Position numbers and translations under genes: made by a program. From contig CAWJGS010000005.1 of assembly GCA_963842575.1 (NCBI GenBank), positions 1 through 64,000 on the forward strand: a DNA stretch of 64,000 nucleotides, given 5' to 3'. Source of the DNA: JACDER01 sp963842575. Its GTDB lineage: Bacteria; Actinomycetota; Thermoleophilia; Gaiellales; Gaiellaceae. Shown piece by piece: positions 31,819-41,703 of this stretch (within the stretch, counting starts at the first letter, position 1; every line of letters starts with the position of its first letter). The notes beneath the pieces were generated by a model. That model searched no databases, was not told the DNA's origin, and saw only the letters and a program-made list of their open reading frames with translations.

Positions 31819-33156
31819 GTGCGAAAGGCGATCCTGCTCGTGCTGCTCCCGGCAGCCTTCTTCGCCGTCCAGCCCGCGCAGGCCGCCGGCCCGCTGCAGA
31901 CCGCGATCTACGTCCAGAACGGGGACATCCCGTCGGACGACGCGTCCGCAACCCTCTTCTTCAGGCGGATCAAGCAGACGGGCGCGACCGCCGTCCGGCT
32001 GACGGTTTCGTGGCGGGACATCGCTCCGGCAACGCTGCCTATCGAGTTCCACCCCAAGGATCCGGCCGACACGGCGTACAACTGGACGTATCCCGACCGG
32101 GCGATATCGCTCTCGATCGCGAACGGGCTCACGCCGCTCGTGGACATCCTGGATGCGCCCTCGTGGGCCGGCGCGAAGAAGGTGAGCGCGCCGGCGCTCG
32201 GCGAATTCGCGACCGCGATCACGTCCCGCTACAACGGATCGTTCGAAGGGCTCCCGCACGTCAAGTACTGGATGATCTGGAACGAGCCGAACCTGTCGGT
32301 CTACCTGGCGCCGCAGGTGGCCGGGAAGACGCTCGTCGGCGCGGTGCGATATCGGAGCATGGTCAACGCCTTCGCCTCGGCCGCCCACGCGGTACGCCGT
32401 GACAACATGGTCGTCGCAGGCCTGGTCGCACCGTTCACGTTCCGGAAAGATCCCGGGCCGCTCAAGTTCATGAAGGCGGTGCTCTCCGGGCGGACGGAGT
32501 TCGACATCTGGGCGGTGCATCCGTACACGTCCGGCGGCCCGCGGCACCACGCGGTGAAGTCGACCGACGTGTCGCTCGGCGACCTGCCCAAGGCGCGGAG
32601 CTTGCTCGACGCCGCGGTGCGGGCACACCGTGTCGTGTCGACGCACCCGGTGCAACTGTGGGTCACCGAGTTCAGCTGGGACTCGAAGCCGCCCGATTCG
32701 CACGGCGTCCCGCTTGGCCTGGAAGCGCAATGGGTTTCGGAGGCGCTCTTCCGGGTCTGGAAGGCCGGCGTGAGCATGTTCACCTGGTTCTTGCTCAAGG
32801 ACGATCCGAGCAGCTCGCCGTACCAGTCGGGCCTCTTCTTCCGCAACGGCAAGGCCAAGCCGGCGCTCACCGCCTTTCGCTTCCCCTTCGTGGCCCTGCG
32901 GAGCTCGAAGAGCGTCTACGTGTGGGGACGCACGCCCGGAGGGGTCCGCGCGACCGCGGTGATCGAACGGAAGAGCGGAGGCGGCTGGAAACGAGTGGCG
33001 CAGCTGAAGACGAACGGCGTCGGCATCTTCTCGCGCACCCTGCCGCTGAAGCTCCCGGCTTCAGCGTTCATGCGTGCCCGCATCTCGAACGCGAAGTCGA
33101 TCGCCTTCCCGCTTCGGCTGCCGCCGGACCTGTTCGTGAACCCATTCGGGTCGTAG
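31819..33156 (+). CDS. Secreted glycoside-hydrolase-like TIM-barrel protein
   Basis: A 445-residue protein with a GTG start and signal peptide (RKAILLVLLPAAFFAVQPAQAA). The barrel shows VRLTVSWRDIAP, the acid/base motif YWMIWNEPNLSVYL, and the putative nucleophile in LWVTEFSWDSKPPDS, a clan GH-A arrangement resembling GH39/GH5-type enzymes. The last 90 residues are a beta domain. It probably acts on an extracellular polysaccharide; substrate unassigned. Confidence 0.82.
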   Translation: MRKAILLVLLPAAFFAVQPAQAAGPLQTAIYVQNGDIPSDDASATLFFRRIKQTGATAVRLTVSWRDIAPATLPIEFHPKDPADTAYNWTYPDRAISLSIANGLTPLVDILDAPSWAGAKKVSAPALGEFATAITSRYNGSFEGLPHVKYWMIWNEPNLSVYLAPQVAGKTLVGAVRYRSMVNAFASAAHAVRRDNMVVAGLVAPFTFRKDPGPLKFMKAVLSGRTEFDIWAVHPYTSGGPRHHAVKSTDVSLGDLPKARSLLDAAVRAHRVVSTHPVQLWVTEFSWDSKPPDSHGVPLGLEAQWVSEALFRVWKAGVSMFTWFLLKDDPSSSPYQSGLFFRNGKAKPALTAFRFPFVALRSSKSVYVWGRTPGGVRATAVIERKSGGGWKRVAQLKTNGVGIFSRTLPLKLPASAFMRARISNAKSIAFPLRLPPDLFVNPFGS

Positions 33157-33165
33157 CGGCCTGGA

Positions 33166-34530
33166 TCAATACCAGGCGGTCTTGACGCTCTTCCAGACGG
33201 GTGTCGAGCTGCCCTTGGCGAACCGGATCCGCCAGAGTCTCGCCTGCTTGCGCGGCTGCCCGATCAGCCCGCCGCCGCCGCTACAGCTGTAGGTCATCAC
33301 CCTTCCGCCGATCAGCTTGGTCACGCCGGTGTAAACCCGGCAGTCCTTTCCGTCGATCGTCTGGATTCCCCACGGTGAGCCTGCGGTCGCAGGCCCCTTC
33401 GGGTTGCCGAAGCGGTAGGGCAGCGGCGAGTCGAGCTTGATCTCGACCGCGCGGCGCACCCAGGGGAACGAGGTCGGGCACAGGACGACACCGCCGGCCA
33501 GGTTCGGCTTCGAGAAGCACGGGTCGTAGATGTGGTTCGACGTGTGGCAGCGCCACGCGTCCGCCCGGCGGAGCCCGACGGCGCCGCCCCAGCAGTCGCC
33601 TGACTCCTTCTCGACCACCCGCAGCGCCGGCTTGCCCTTCTTGAACGCCACGAAGGACTTGACGGCCGTCGTTGGTGGAGGAGGTGGCGGAGGCGGCGGA
33701 GGCGGCGGAGGCGGCGGAGGCGGCGGCGGCGGAGGCGGCGGCGGTGGCGGCGGAGGCGGCGGAGGCGGCGGCGGCGGAGGCGGCGGCGGAGGCGGAGGCG
33801 GAGGCGGAGGCGGAGGCGGAGGCGGAGGTGGCGGAGGCGGCGGAGGCGGCGGAGGCGGAGGCGGAGGCGGCGGCGGAGGCGGAGGCGGAGGCGGCGGCGG
33901 CGGAGGCGGCGGAGGCGGCGGAGGCGGCGGCGGCGGAGGCGGCGGAGGCGGCGGCGGAGGCGGCGAGGCCGCGCTGTCGTCGTAGCCGCCGAAGTCCTGC
34001 GTCCAGAAGACAAGGCCATTCGAATCCATCGCGGCGGAGATCCCGGATACGACGTAGCCCCCGTACTCGATGTTCGCCCTATGGCCGGGCGAATTGAGCC
34101 AGAGTTGCACGATCTGAGCCGGGCCGTAATACGGGTAACTGCCCTCGGCAATGTTTTCGCCGACAGCCGTGTTGTACGTGTAACCGCAATCGAAGATTCG
34201 TCCGAAGGCGTCGCGCGTCACCGGCGGCGCAGGATCTGAGTGGCCGAAGTACTGGTACTCGGCCATGTGCAGCGATTTCCAGTCGGCGGAGGCGGTGAGG
34301 GTTGGCGATGTCGTTAGCGCCCCGAGCCCCATCGACGCCCGATGGGCGTTGATGAGATCAAGCGCCGCGGACGCAAGGTCGGGCCGCAACGTCCCCCAGC
34401 CCGGGCCCGGCGTGCAGTTGCTGATGGCAGCGCGCGTGGGCGCGGTGGCCGCCGCCTGCGCAGAGCCGGGAATCGCAACGGCCGCCAGAGCGGCCACAAC
34501 GACGAGGAGCTTGACCCCTTTTCCTCCCAT
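33166..34530 (-). CDS. Secreted CAP/SCP-domain protein with giant polyproline linker
   Basis: A 454-residue protein with signal peptide (MGGKGVKLLVVVAALAAVAI). A CAP (SCP/PR1) domain spans residues 50-183: LINAHRASMGL, YFGHSDP, GENIAEG, WLNSPGHRANIEY, WTQDFGGY. Then come about 97 uninterrupted prolines (residues 190-286) and a C-terminal beta domain of about 168 residues with six Cys (SGDCWGGAVG, WRCHTS, DPCFSKP, KDCRVYTG). The linker, about 30 nm if a polyproline II helix, could span the cell wall. Function unknown. Confidence 0.88.
   Translation of the reverse strand: MGGKGVKLLVVVAALAAVAIPGSAQAAATAPTRAAISNCTPGPGWGTLRPDLASAALDLINAHRASMGLGALTTSPTLTASADWKSLHMAEYQYFGHSDPAPPVTRDAFGRIFDCGYTYNTAVGENIAEGSYPYYGPAQIVQLWLNSPGHRANIEYGGYVVSGISAAMDSNGLVFWTQDFGGYDDSAASPPPPPPPPPPPPPPPPPPPPPPPPPPPPPPPPPPPPPPPPPPPPPPPPPPPPPPPPPPPPPPPPPPPPPPPPPPPPPPPPPPPPPPPPPPPPPPPPPTTAVKSFVAFKKGKPALRVVEKESGDCWGGAVGLRRADAWRCHTSNHIYDPCFSKPNLAGGVVLCPTSFPWVRRAVEIKLDSPLPYRFGNPKGPATAGSPWGIQTIDGKDCRVYTGVTKLIGGRVMTYSCSGGGGLIGQPRKQARLWRIRFAKGSSTPVWKSVKTAWY
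33673..33963. repeat. GGC/GGA/GGT triplet microsatellite coding for polyproline
   Basis: About 97 consecutive triplets, mostly alternating GGC and GGA with few GGT on the plus strand (CCN on the coding strand). The unit is always a whole codon, so length changes keep the frame. The plus strand is extremely G-rich and could form quadruplexes. Confidence 0.95.
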
Positions 34531-34569
34531 CGCAGCCCCCGAGGGTAGCGGGAAGACCGGTTACGCTCA

Positions 34570-36127
34570 ATGGACATGGCGCAGACGGCGCATGAATCCG
34601 ACGTCTTCGAGACCCGCAAGCAGCGCATGTCCGGCCTGGTCTCGGAGCTGCGCGAGCGCACGGCGCAGGTGGCCGCGGGCGGCGGAGAGCGCGCGATCGA
34701 GCGGCACCGCTCGCGCGGCAAGCTTCTCGCCAGGGAACGGATCGACCGGCTCGTCGATCCGGACTCGGCCTTCCTCGAGCTGAACGCGCTCGCGGCCTGG
34801 GACGTGTACGACAACCAGGCCCCGTCCGCGGGGATCGTCACCGGCATCGGCGTCGTCGAGGGCCGCGAGTGCGTGATCGTGGCCAACGATGCGACGGTGA
34901 AAGGCGGCACGTACTTCCCGCTGACGGTCAAGAAGCACCTGCGCGCGCAGGAGGTCGCCGAGCAGAACCGGCTGCCCTGCATCTACCTGGTCGACTCGGG
35001 CGGCGCCTTCCTCCCGCTGCAGGACGAGGTCTTCCCCGACCGCGACCACTTCGGGCGGATCTTCTACAACCAGGCACAGATGTCCGCTCAGGGCATCCCG
35101 CAGATCGCCGTCGTCGTCGGCTCGTGTACGGCCGGGGGCGCGTACGTCCCGGCCATGAGCGACGAGACCGTGATCGTGCGCGGGACGGGGACGATCTTCA
35201 TCGGCGGACCGCCGCTGGTGAAGGCCGCGACCGGGCAGGACGTGACCGCGGAGGAGCTCGGCGGCGCCGACGTTCACACGCGCCGGTCGGGCGTAGCCGA
35301 CCACTACGCGACCTCCGACGAGCACGCGCTCGCGATCGCCCGCACGATCGTCCGCGATCTGCACGCGCGCAAGCCCGCGCCGCCGTGGGACGTCACCGAC
35401 TCCGAGCCGCCCGCCGAAGACCCTTCGGAGCTCTACGGCTTCATCCCCGAGGACTTCCGCCATCAGACCGACCCGCGCGACCTGATCGCGCGCATCGTGG
35501 ACGGCAGCCGTTTCGACGAGTTCAAGGCGCTCTACGGCGAGACGCTCGTCTGCGGCTGGGCCCGGATCGAGGGCTTTCCGGTCGGAATCCTCGCGAACAG
35601 AGGCGTCCTCTTCGCCGAGTCGTCGCAGAAGGGCGCGCACTTCATCGAGCTCGCCTGCAAGCGGAAGGTGCCGCTCGTCTACCTCCAGAACATCACCGGC
35701 TTCATGGTCGGGAAGGAATACGAGACCGGCGGGATCGCGCGCGACGGCGCCAAGCTCGTGATGGCGACCGCGAACGCGCAGGTGCCGAAGTTCACGGTGG
35801 TCACGGGCGGCTCGTTCGGCGCCGGCAACTACGCGATGTGCGGGCGCGCGTACGGCCCGCGCCAGCTGTGGATGTGGCCGAATGCGCGCATCTCGGTCAT
35901 GGGCGGCGAGCAGGCTGCGACGGTGCTGACCATGGTCGGTGACGCCGATCCCGACGAGGTGCGGGCCAAGTACGAGCAGGAAGGGAACCCGTATTACTCC
36001 AGCGCGCGGCTGTGGGACGACGGCATCATCGATCCGCTGGACACGCGCCGCGTCCTCGCGCTCGGGATCTCCGGCTGCGCTCAACGCGCCGATCCCCGAG
36101 ACCACGTTCGGCGTTTTTCGAATGTAG
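34570..36127 (+). CDS. Acyl-CoA carboxylase beta chain, methylcrotonyl-CoA type, frameshift near the C-terminus
   Basis: Carboxyltransferase subunit of about 518 residues. The N-terminal crotonase-like half has SGGAFLPLQDEVFPDRDHFG and GSCTAGGAYVPAMSDE. The C-terminal half has ITGFMVGKEYETGGIARDGAK and GGSFGAGNYAMCGRAYGPRQ, then LWMWPNARISVMGGEQAA, wording typical of 3-methylcrotonyl-CoA carboxylase. At about 36072 an extra G (TCCGGCTGCG for TCCGCTGCG) shifts the frame; the true end AALNAPIPETTFGVFRM lies at 36127. The likely biotin subunit is at 47387. It carboxylates 3-methylcrotonyl-CoA in leucine catabolism (inferred). Confidence 0.9.
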
Positions 36128-36161
36128 GAAGCCGGGCTCGCGCGGCGAACTCGTTGCCGCC

Positions 36162-36305
36162 GTGCGACTGTGGCCCAAAAAGCCGCCCCGGGAAGAGCAC
36201 GCCCCGCCCCCTCCGCCTCCTCCGAAGCGTCCGCAGAGCGGCGACGATCTCCGCAAGGCGTTCCTGCAGAAGCTCGAGTCGCGCGACGAAGAGCCGCCGC
36301 AGTAG
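36162..36305 (+). CDS. Possible small Pro-rich basic protein
   Basis: A 47-residue frame with a GTG start, VRLWPKKPPREEHA, then seven prolines and KRPQSGDDLRKAFLQKLESRDEEPPQ. It follows the carboxylase beta gene by 34 bp on the same strand. No family recognised; it could be a carboxylase accessory peptide or a chance frame. Confidence 0.35.
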   Translation: MRLWPKKPPREEHAPPPPPPPKRPQSGDDLRKAFLQKLESRDEEPPQ

Positions 36306-36458
36306 GCTGTCGGCGCGCCTTCGGCTCTTTTCATGGAGCGGGTCTGCATCACGCGGCCCTCGAGGAGCGACTATGGTAAAACTCGGCGGGCACGGCCGGG
36401 CGTTTCGCACCTCGCTCGGAGACGATCTCGGAACCTAGCTACCAAGGAGGAACCATCC

Positions 36459-37083
36459 ATGGAGGTTCGCATCACCAAACTGCGGGTGGCCCTGGCCGCG
36501 CTCTTCGTGCTGGCCGGGGTCGGCCTTGCCAGCCTGCTCAGCCCGCTCGTCGGCACCGCTCTCGCCACCGTCGGGCAGACCGTGAACATCTCCGACAACT
36601 CGGCCTCGGCCTACTTCGCCAAGGTCAGCTCCGAGCGGGAAGTTGGCCGTCGGCGACGGGGCGGGGCCGCTGAGCGTCGACGGGACCGTTTCGGATCGCC
36701 CTGCCGCGCCCGCCTCTCCCTGGCGGGCAGTGCACAACGTCCAGGCAACCGAGGGTCCCGGCACGCCTATCGCCGGACCGAGCTCCGTACCGATCAACCT
36801 GACCAGCCTGTCCCTCTCGACGGACGAGCCCGACGGAAAGCAGTGGCATTTCTACCTGTATGGCGACCACGTGCCAAACAGCGCCACCACGTGCGACAGT
36901 TCGACGCGCGACGTCCTGCTCTGGCACATCAGCGACCTCGGCGACGGCCGAACGCCTCTCTCGTTCACCTTCCCGACGCCGCTGCAGTGGAAGCCGCCAG
37001 CAAACACGAAGGCCTGTGTATTTGCATACACCTACACAGACCTCCCAACGTCGTTGAACGCCGTCGGCTTCTACGGCGGCTGA
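36459..37083 (+). CDS. Secreted hypothetical protein, one frameshift
   Basis: A strong AAGGAGG lies 9 bp before MEVRITKLRVALAALFVLAG, a signal peptide or anchor (residues 8-36). The frame breaks at about 36640 (AKVSS) and continues in the next frame as SGKLAVGDGAGPLSVDGTVS ... FYLYGDHVPNSATTCDSS ... CVFAYTYTDLPTSLNAVGFYGG. The joined protein is about 207 residues, beta-rich, with two Cys. Function unknown. Confidence 0.7.
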
Positions 37084-37096
37084 CGACCAGAAATCG

Positions 37097-37126
37097 AGCA
37101 GGCGTGCCCGGAAGGGTGCGCCTGCT
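37097..37126 (+). terminator. Hairpin after the 36459-37083 gene
   Basis: An 8-bp stem AGCAGGCG/CGCCTGCT whose loop can pair further (CCC/GGG), 13 bp after the stop. The following 275 bp, up to the cupin gene at 37403, show no gene. Confidence 0.6.
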
Positions 37127-37402
37127 GTCGCTTTGAACGCTCATCGTGCGCGGTCTGCGTGAACTACCGTTCGAGCTTCGGCCGGGCGGAGCTCAAGGGC
37201 GGGCTGGGATGCGGAGGCGCGTCCGGCCGGACGGTCACACGACAGAAGGGCACGCCTATGCCTGACGGGGACGCCCGTTAGGCATCACTCCCCGTCTTGA
37301 CGCGAGCTCGCCCCTGCTGCTGGCACAGCCGGGAGGAGCTATGGTGGCGGCGTTCGGGCGCGAACTCGATCGGCCCGATGAGGTGTCGGAAAGGGAGCGT
37401 TA

Positions 37403-37765
37403 GTGGTGGCGTACAGCTACGTCGACGTCGAATCGCTCGAGGGCGAAGGGCCGGGAGGCGCCGTCCGCAAAGTGCGGCGGGAGCTCGGAGCACAGGCCTT
37501 CGGCTTCAATTACTTCACGCTCCCGCCGGGCGTCGAGGGCCGCGAGCACGACCACGCCGAGCAGAATCAGGAGGAGGTCTACTTCGTCGTCCGCGGCGGG
37601 GGCGTCATGCGGATCGACGGCGAGGAGATCCAGCTGAAGCCCGGACGGTTCGTCCGCGTCGACCCTTCCTCGACCCGGATGCCGGTCGCCGGCGACGAGG
37701 GCCTCGAGTTCGTCACCTTCGGGGCACCGATCGGGGGCGGCTACGAACCGCCCTCGTGGGGATAA
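37403..37765 (+). CDS. Cupin-domain protein
   Basis: A 120-residue cupin with a GTG start. Motif 1 is EHDHAEQNQEEVYFVVRGGG with a relaxed spacing. Motif 2 is KPGRFVRVDPSSTRMPV, in which the usual His is replaced, so metal binding is doubtful. Its stop shares a base with the next ATG (TAATG), the first of three coupled small genes. Confidence 0.8.
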   Translation: MVAYSYVDVESLEGEGPGGAVRKVRRELGAQAFGFNYFTLPPGVEGREHDHAEQNQEEVYFVVRGGGVMRIDGEEIQLKPGRFVRVDPSSTRMPVAGDEGLEFVTFGAPIGGGYEPPSWG

Positions 37766-37932
37766 TGGCGCCCATGCAGACAATCGAGCTGACAGACGAC
37801 GAGCTGAAGATCATCCACAACGCTCTGCGGTCGTACCTGGACGACTTCGGACACGACGAGGCCGATCTCCTCCGGGAGATCAAGGCCTTGCTCGCGAAGC
37901 TGCCCTCGGGCGAGAACTACTTCGACGAGTGA
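37765..37932 (+). CDS. Small acidic helical protein
   Basis: A 55-residue protein, MAPMQTIELTDDELKIIHNA, containing the pattern ELKIIHNALRSYLDDFGHDE seen in small actinobacterial proteins of unknown function. It overlaps the cupin stop and the next gene (GTGA), so all three are translated together. Confidence 0.65.
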   Translation: MAPMQTIELTDDELKIIHNALRSYLDDFGHDEADLLREIKALLAKLPSGENYFDE

Positions 37933-38150
37933 CGGTCCGCCTGCTCCTCTGGAGCCTCGCGGATTCGAAGACGACACTCGACGAGTTGCGCGCGCAGCTC
38001 CCTGAGCTTCCCGAGGGCGACGCCTGGATCTCACACGAGCCGAGCGAGCGCTTCGGGCTGATCGCGTTCTCGGGCATCGTCCCGCCGGAGATCCGCGAGC
38101 TCATCGGGAAAGATCCCGAGATCGGCGAGGAGTTCGAGCTCGAAAGCTAG
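37929..38150 (+). CDS. Small hypothetical protein
   Basis: A 73-residue protein with a GTG start, TVRLLLWSLADSKTTLDELR; an alpha/beta fold is likely (TVRLLLWSL strand, DAWISHEPSERFGLIAFSG). Its stop codon overlaps the stop of the convergent cyclase gene by 4 bp. No family recognised. Confidence 0.6.
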   Translation: MTVRLLLWSLADSKTTLDELRAQLPELPEGDAWISHEPSERFGLIAFSGIVPPEIRELIGKDPEIGEEFELES

Positions 38151-41100
38151 GCGGGGACTTCCGTTCGCTCGGGAGTCGTCGTCGCCGCGGCGCGCTGCAC
38201 CCACGGCGTCGCCTCCAGCCGCTCGAAGGTCGCGCGCGCCTCGGCCAGCAGCGGCTCGGCGTCATCCTCCCGGCCCTGTGCGACGAGCCACTCGGCGTGC
38301 TCGAGCTGCGTGACGGCGAGCCAGAACACGAGCTCGTGGTCGCCGAAGATCTCCTCCGCGCGCCGGAAGTCTCGTTCTGCGCCCGCCGGGTCGGTCGCCA
38401 GGCGGGCGCAGAAGCGAGCGGCGTGGGCCGCTAGGAGCGGTGGCCGCTCGCCCGGCCGGAGAGCGTCGATCATGCCGAGAAGCTCCCTTGACTTCGCGGT
38501 GTCGCCGAGCTCGAAGGCGCACTCGAGCGCCTCCACGAAGCCGAGCTTCACGGTCAGGAATCTGATCCCGAGCTGATCCCGGGCCTCGAGCACCCGCTCC
38601 AGCGTCTCGAGCGCGGCCTTCGGCTTTCCTTCCGCTCTGAGGACGAACGCCTCGTGGAGGTCGTTCCCCGCGCGTGCCTGCGGGTCGTCTGTGTCTTCCA
38701 CCAGGAATCGCTCGAACGTCTCGCGCGCGAGAGCGGGCTCACCGCGCCAGCAATGGACCTCGACCGCGTGCTCGAGGTGCGTGGAGAACACTTCGCTGTC
38801 GAGATTCTCGCTCAGCTCCTCCGCCGTCTGAAGGGCCTCGTCCCAGCGACCCGTCAGGACAAGCGCGCTGACGTTACCGCCGCGCAGGAGGCCCTCCCAG
38901 AATCGATCGCCGGCGCGAACGGCGTGGTCGATGGCGCGCCCGACGATCTCCAGGCACTTGCTGTAGAGATCGGCGGATTCGCAGACGACGGCGAGGTTGT
39001 TGAGCCCCCGGGCCGCCGCCCGGGGGAGATCGGCGGCCTCCGCACGGGCGATCGAGCCCTCGAGGATGATCCGGGCCTCCTCCAGGCGACCCTCGGTGTT
39101 GAGGAGCACGCTCTTGCTCGTCGAGGGCGTCGACGAAGACCTCGGGCAGATCGAACGCTTCGGCGAGCTCGAGCGCCTGCTCCAGGTACGGAGCTGCCTC
39201 CTCGTTTGCGCCGCCCAGCGTGAGGAAACGCCCGAGTTGCGCAGTCACTATGGCGACGTCCTCGTCCTGCTCCTCGTCGGCAAGCGTTTCGAGCGTCGCT
39301 TCGAGCCGAGCCGCCGCCTCCTGGGCACGTCCCTGGTTGAAGTCGATCTCCGCGAGGACGGCCGACGCACGCGCGGCCGGACGCGCGAGCCCTGCCTGCT
39401 CGAACGCAGCGATCGACCGCTGGAAGAGCTCACGGGCCTCATCGGCCCGGCTACGGCGCCACGCCATGTGAGCGGCGCGTGCCTCGAGCTCGGCGCACGC
39501 CACCGGATCCTCGGCCAGCTCGGCCGCCTGCACGTAGTAGCGCTGCGCCTCGCTTGCCGCCGCAAGCGAGGCGGCTCGGTCGCCCGCCCGCGCGAGCATC
39601 TCCCGCGCCTTGACCTTGATCTCGGCAGCGTCCTCGGCGTCCGGGACCGCACGGTAGGCGTTCAGGTAATGGGACGCGACGACTTCGACGACCTCGTCCT
39701 CGTCCGGAAAGGCTCCTCGTAGATAGGCGGCGGCGGCCAGGTGGCGGCCCCGCCGTTCCTGCTTCGTCAGCGTCTCGTAGGCGACGTGGCGGAGCAGGTC
39801 CTGGACGAACGAGTACTGACCGTACTCGGGGGAACGCGGGTCCGCCTGAACGGCGAGGATCTCCTTGCGGACGAGGGCCCGTAGGAGCGGCTCCAGCTCG
39901 TCCTCGCTCAGTCCGGATAGCGTCGCGAGCGCCTGGCGCGTGAAGGTCTTGCCCACCACGGCTGCGTCCTGGACCAGCGTCCGCTCCGGCCGTTCGAGCC
40001 CGTCGAGGCGTGCGGCGATCAGCGCGTGGAGCGTTTCCGGCACCTCGAGCTCGGTAATCGGCCCGGCCGGCCGGTAGACGGGGCCGTCCTGGACGAGCAC
40101 GCCGCGGTCGAGCATCATCCGCACGGTCTCGACGGCGTACAGCGGGATGCCTTCCGCCCGCTCCCGGATCCGCGTCTTGAGCTCGTCGGGGAGGCCCGGC
40201 ACGAGCCCGTCCAGCAGCTGCCCCATCGCCTCGGCCGACAGCGGCTCGAGGTAGAGCGAGGTGAAGCTGCGCCTGCCTGAGCCCCAGGTCGGGCGGCGCT
40301 CGTTCAGCTCCGGGCGGGCGAGCGTGCAGACGAAAATGGGGTACTGCCGCGACCACTCGAGCAGGTAATCGATGAAGTCGAGCAGTGAGTCGTCCGCCCA
40401 CTGCATGTCCTCGAACACCATCGCCACCGGCTCGACTTCGCTCAGGCGCTCGAAGAAGATCCGCCATGCTCCGAACAGATCGTCGCGCTCGTAGCGCCCG
40501 CCTTCCTCGAGGCCGAGCAGATGGGCAACGCGCGGCTCTACGAAGCGCCGTTCCTCCTCGTCGAGAACATGTTCGACGAGCAGCGCGTGCAGCTTCTCGA
40601 GCGCCGAGTCCGTGTCTTCGTCCTCGGCGATCCGGCAGCGCATCCTGACCATGTCCGCCAGCGCCCAGTAGGTCACGCCCTCGCCGTAGGAGAGACAGCG
40701 GCCGCGATGCCAGTAGGTGACGAGCGGCAGTCCGTCGATGTACTTGAAGAACTCCCAGGCGAGACGGCTCTTGCCGATTCCGGCGAAGCCGATGATCGAG
40801 ACGAGGTGTGCCGTCCGGTCGTCGGCGGCGCCGTGGAAGGCCTCCTTGACGAGGCGCAGCTCGCGGTCGCGGCCGACGAACGGCGCTTCGAGTCCCTCGG
40901 CCTTGAGCGACCCACGTGCGCCGGAGACGACCCGCAAGGCGCGGAAGAGCGGGAAGAGGCCCTCTTTGCCCTGAAGCTCGTGCGAGCCGGCATTCTCGTA
41001 GGCGATCGTCTGCTCGGTTGCGCGACGGGTGGCATCCCCGACGTAGACGCTTCCGGGCGGTGCGGTCGACTGGATCCGGGAGGCGGTGTTGACGAGGTCG

Positions 41101-41673
41101 CCGGCGACCATCCCCTCGCCTTCGGCGCCGATCGTGACTGCTGCCTCTCCCGTGAGGACACCGGCGCGGGCGCGCAGGCTCTCGGCGCCGATCTCGTCCC
41201 CCAGAGCGGTGACGGCCGCGACCAGGTCGAGCGCCGCACGGACGGCTCGCTCGGCGTCGTCCTCGGTTGCAACCGGTGTGCCCCACACGGCCATCACCGC
41301 GTCGCCGATGAACTTCTCCACCGTGCCGCCGTACAACTCGATGAGGCGGCGGCAGGTGTCGAAATAGCGCGAGAGGAGCTCACGCGTCTCCTCGGCGTCT
41401 CGCTTCTCGGAGGCCGAGGTGAAGCCGACGAGGTCGGCGAAGAGAACGGAGACCAGGCGGCGCTCGGCGGCAGGTGCGGCGCTGGGAGCTTCGGCCTGCT
41501 CCGCCGGCGAGGCATCCGCGCTCAACGAGGTTCCACATTCTCCGCAGAACTTGTTCTCGGGCCCGTTCTCGCTGCCACACGAGGGACAGACGGCACCTAG
41601 CCGGCTGCCGCACTCGCCACAAAACTTCTGCTCAGCAGCGATGTTCTTTACCGCAGTTTGGACAAGGCCGCAT
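38147..41673 (-). CDS. Adenylate cyclase-ATPase-TPR protein E (double zinc ribbon), two frameshifts
   Basis: The largest cyclase here, about 1,170 residues. The N-terminus MRPCPNCGK (41673) joins, after a one-base shift near 41645, to AAEQKFCGECGSRLGAVCPSCG and KFCGECGTSLS: two zinc ribbons. The class III cyclase domain has metal Asp residues in LFADLVGFTS and KFIGDAVMAVWG, substrate Lys in EKFIGD, and Asp, Asn and Arg in GDLVNTASRI, an adenylate-type set. An AAA/STAND ATPase follows (IIGFAGIGKSRLAWEF, VFEDMQWADDSL), then TPRs. A shift near 39120 joins FVDALD to LLNTEGRLEEARIILEG. Probably ligand- or partner-gated cAMP production in the cytoplasm. Confidence 0.88.
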
Positions 41674-41703
41674 CAATAAAGCGTACTTCGATCTGTCGAA
41701 CCC

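Noticed and set aside
33673..33963. Possible CRISPR or satellite array
   Set aside because: The units are 3-6 bp coding triplets without spacers.
33530..33985. Plus-strand polyglycine protein
   Set aside because: It is the antisense of the polyproline tract; the minus strand has a signal peptide, a CAP domain and normal codons on both sides.
36373..36438. 21-codon frame MVKLGGHGRAFRTSLGDDLG upstream of the secreted protein at 36459
   Set aside because: Too short, without a ribosome site or any conservation I can judge; could be a leader peptide but unsupported.
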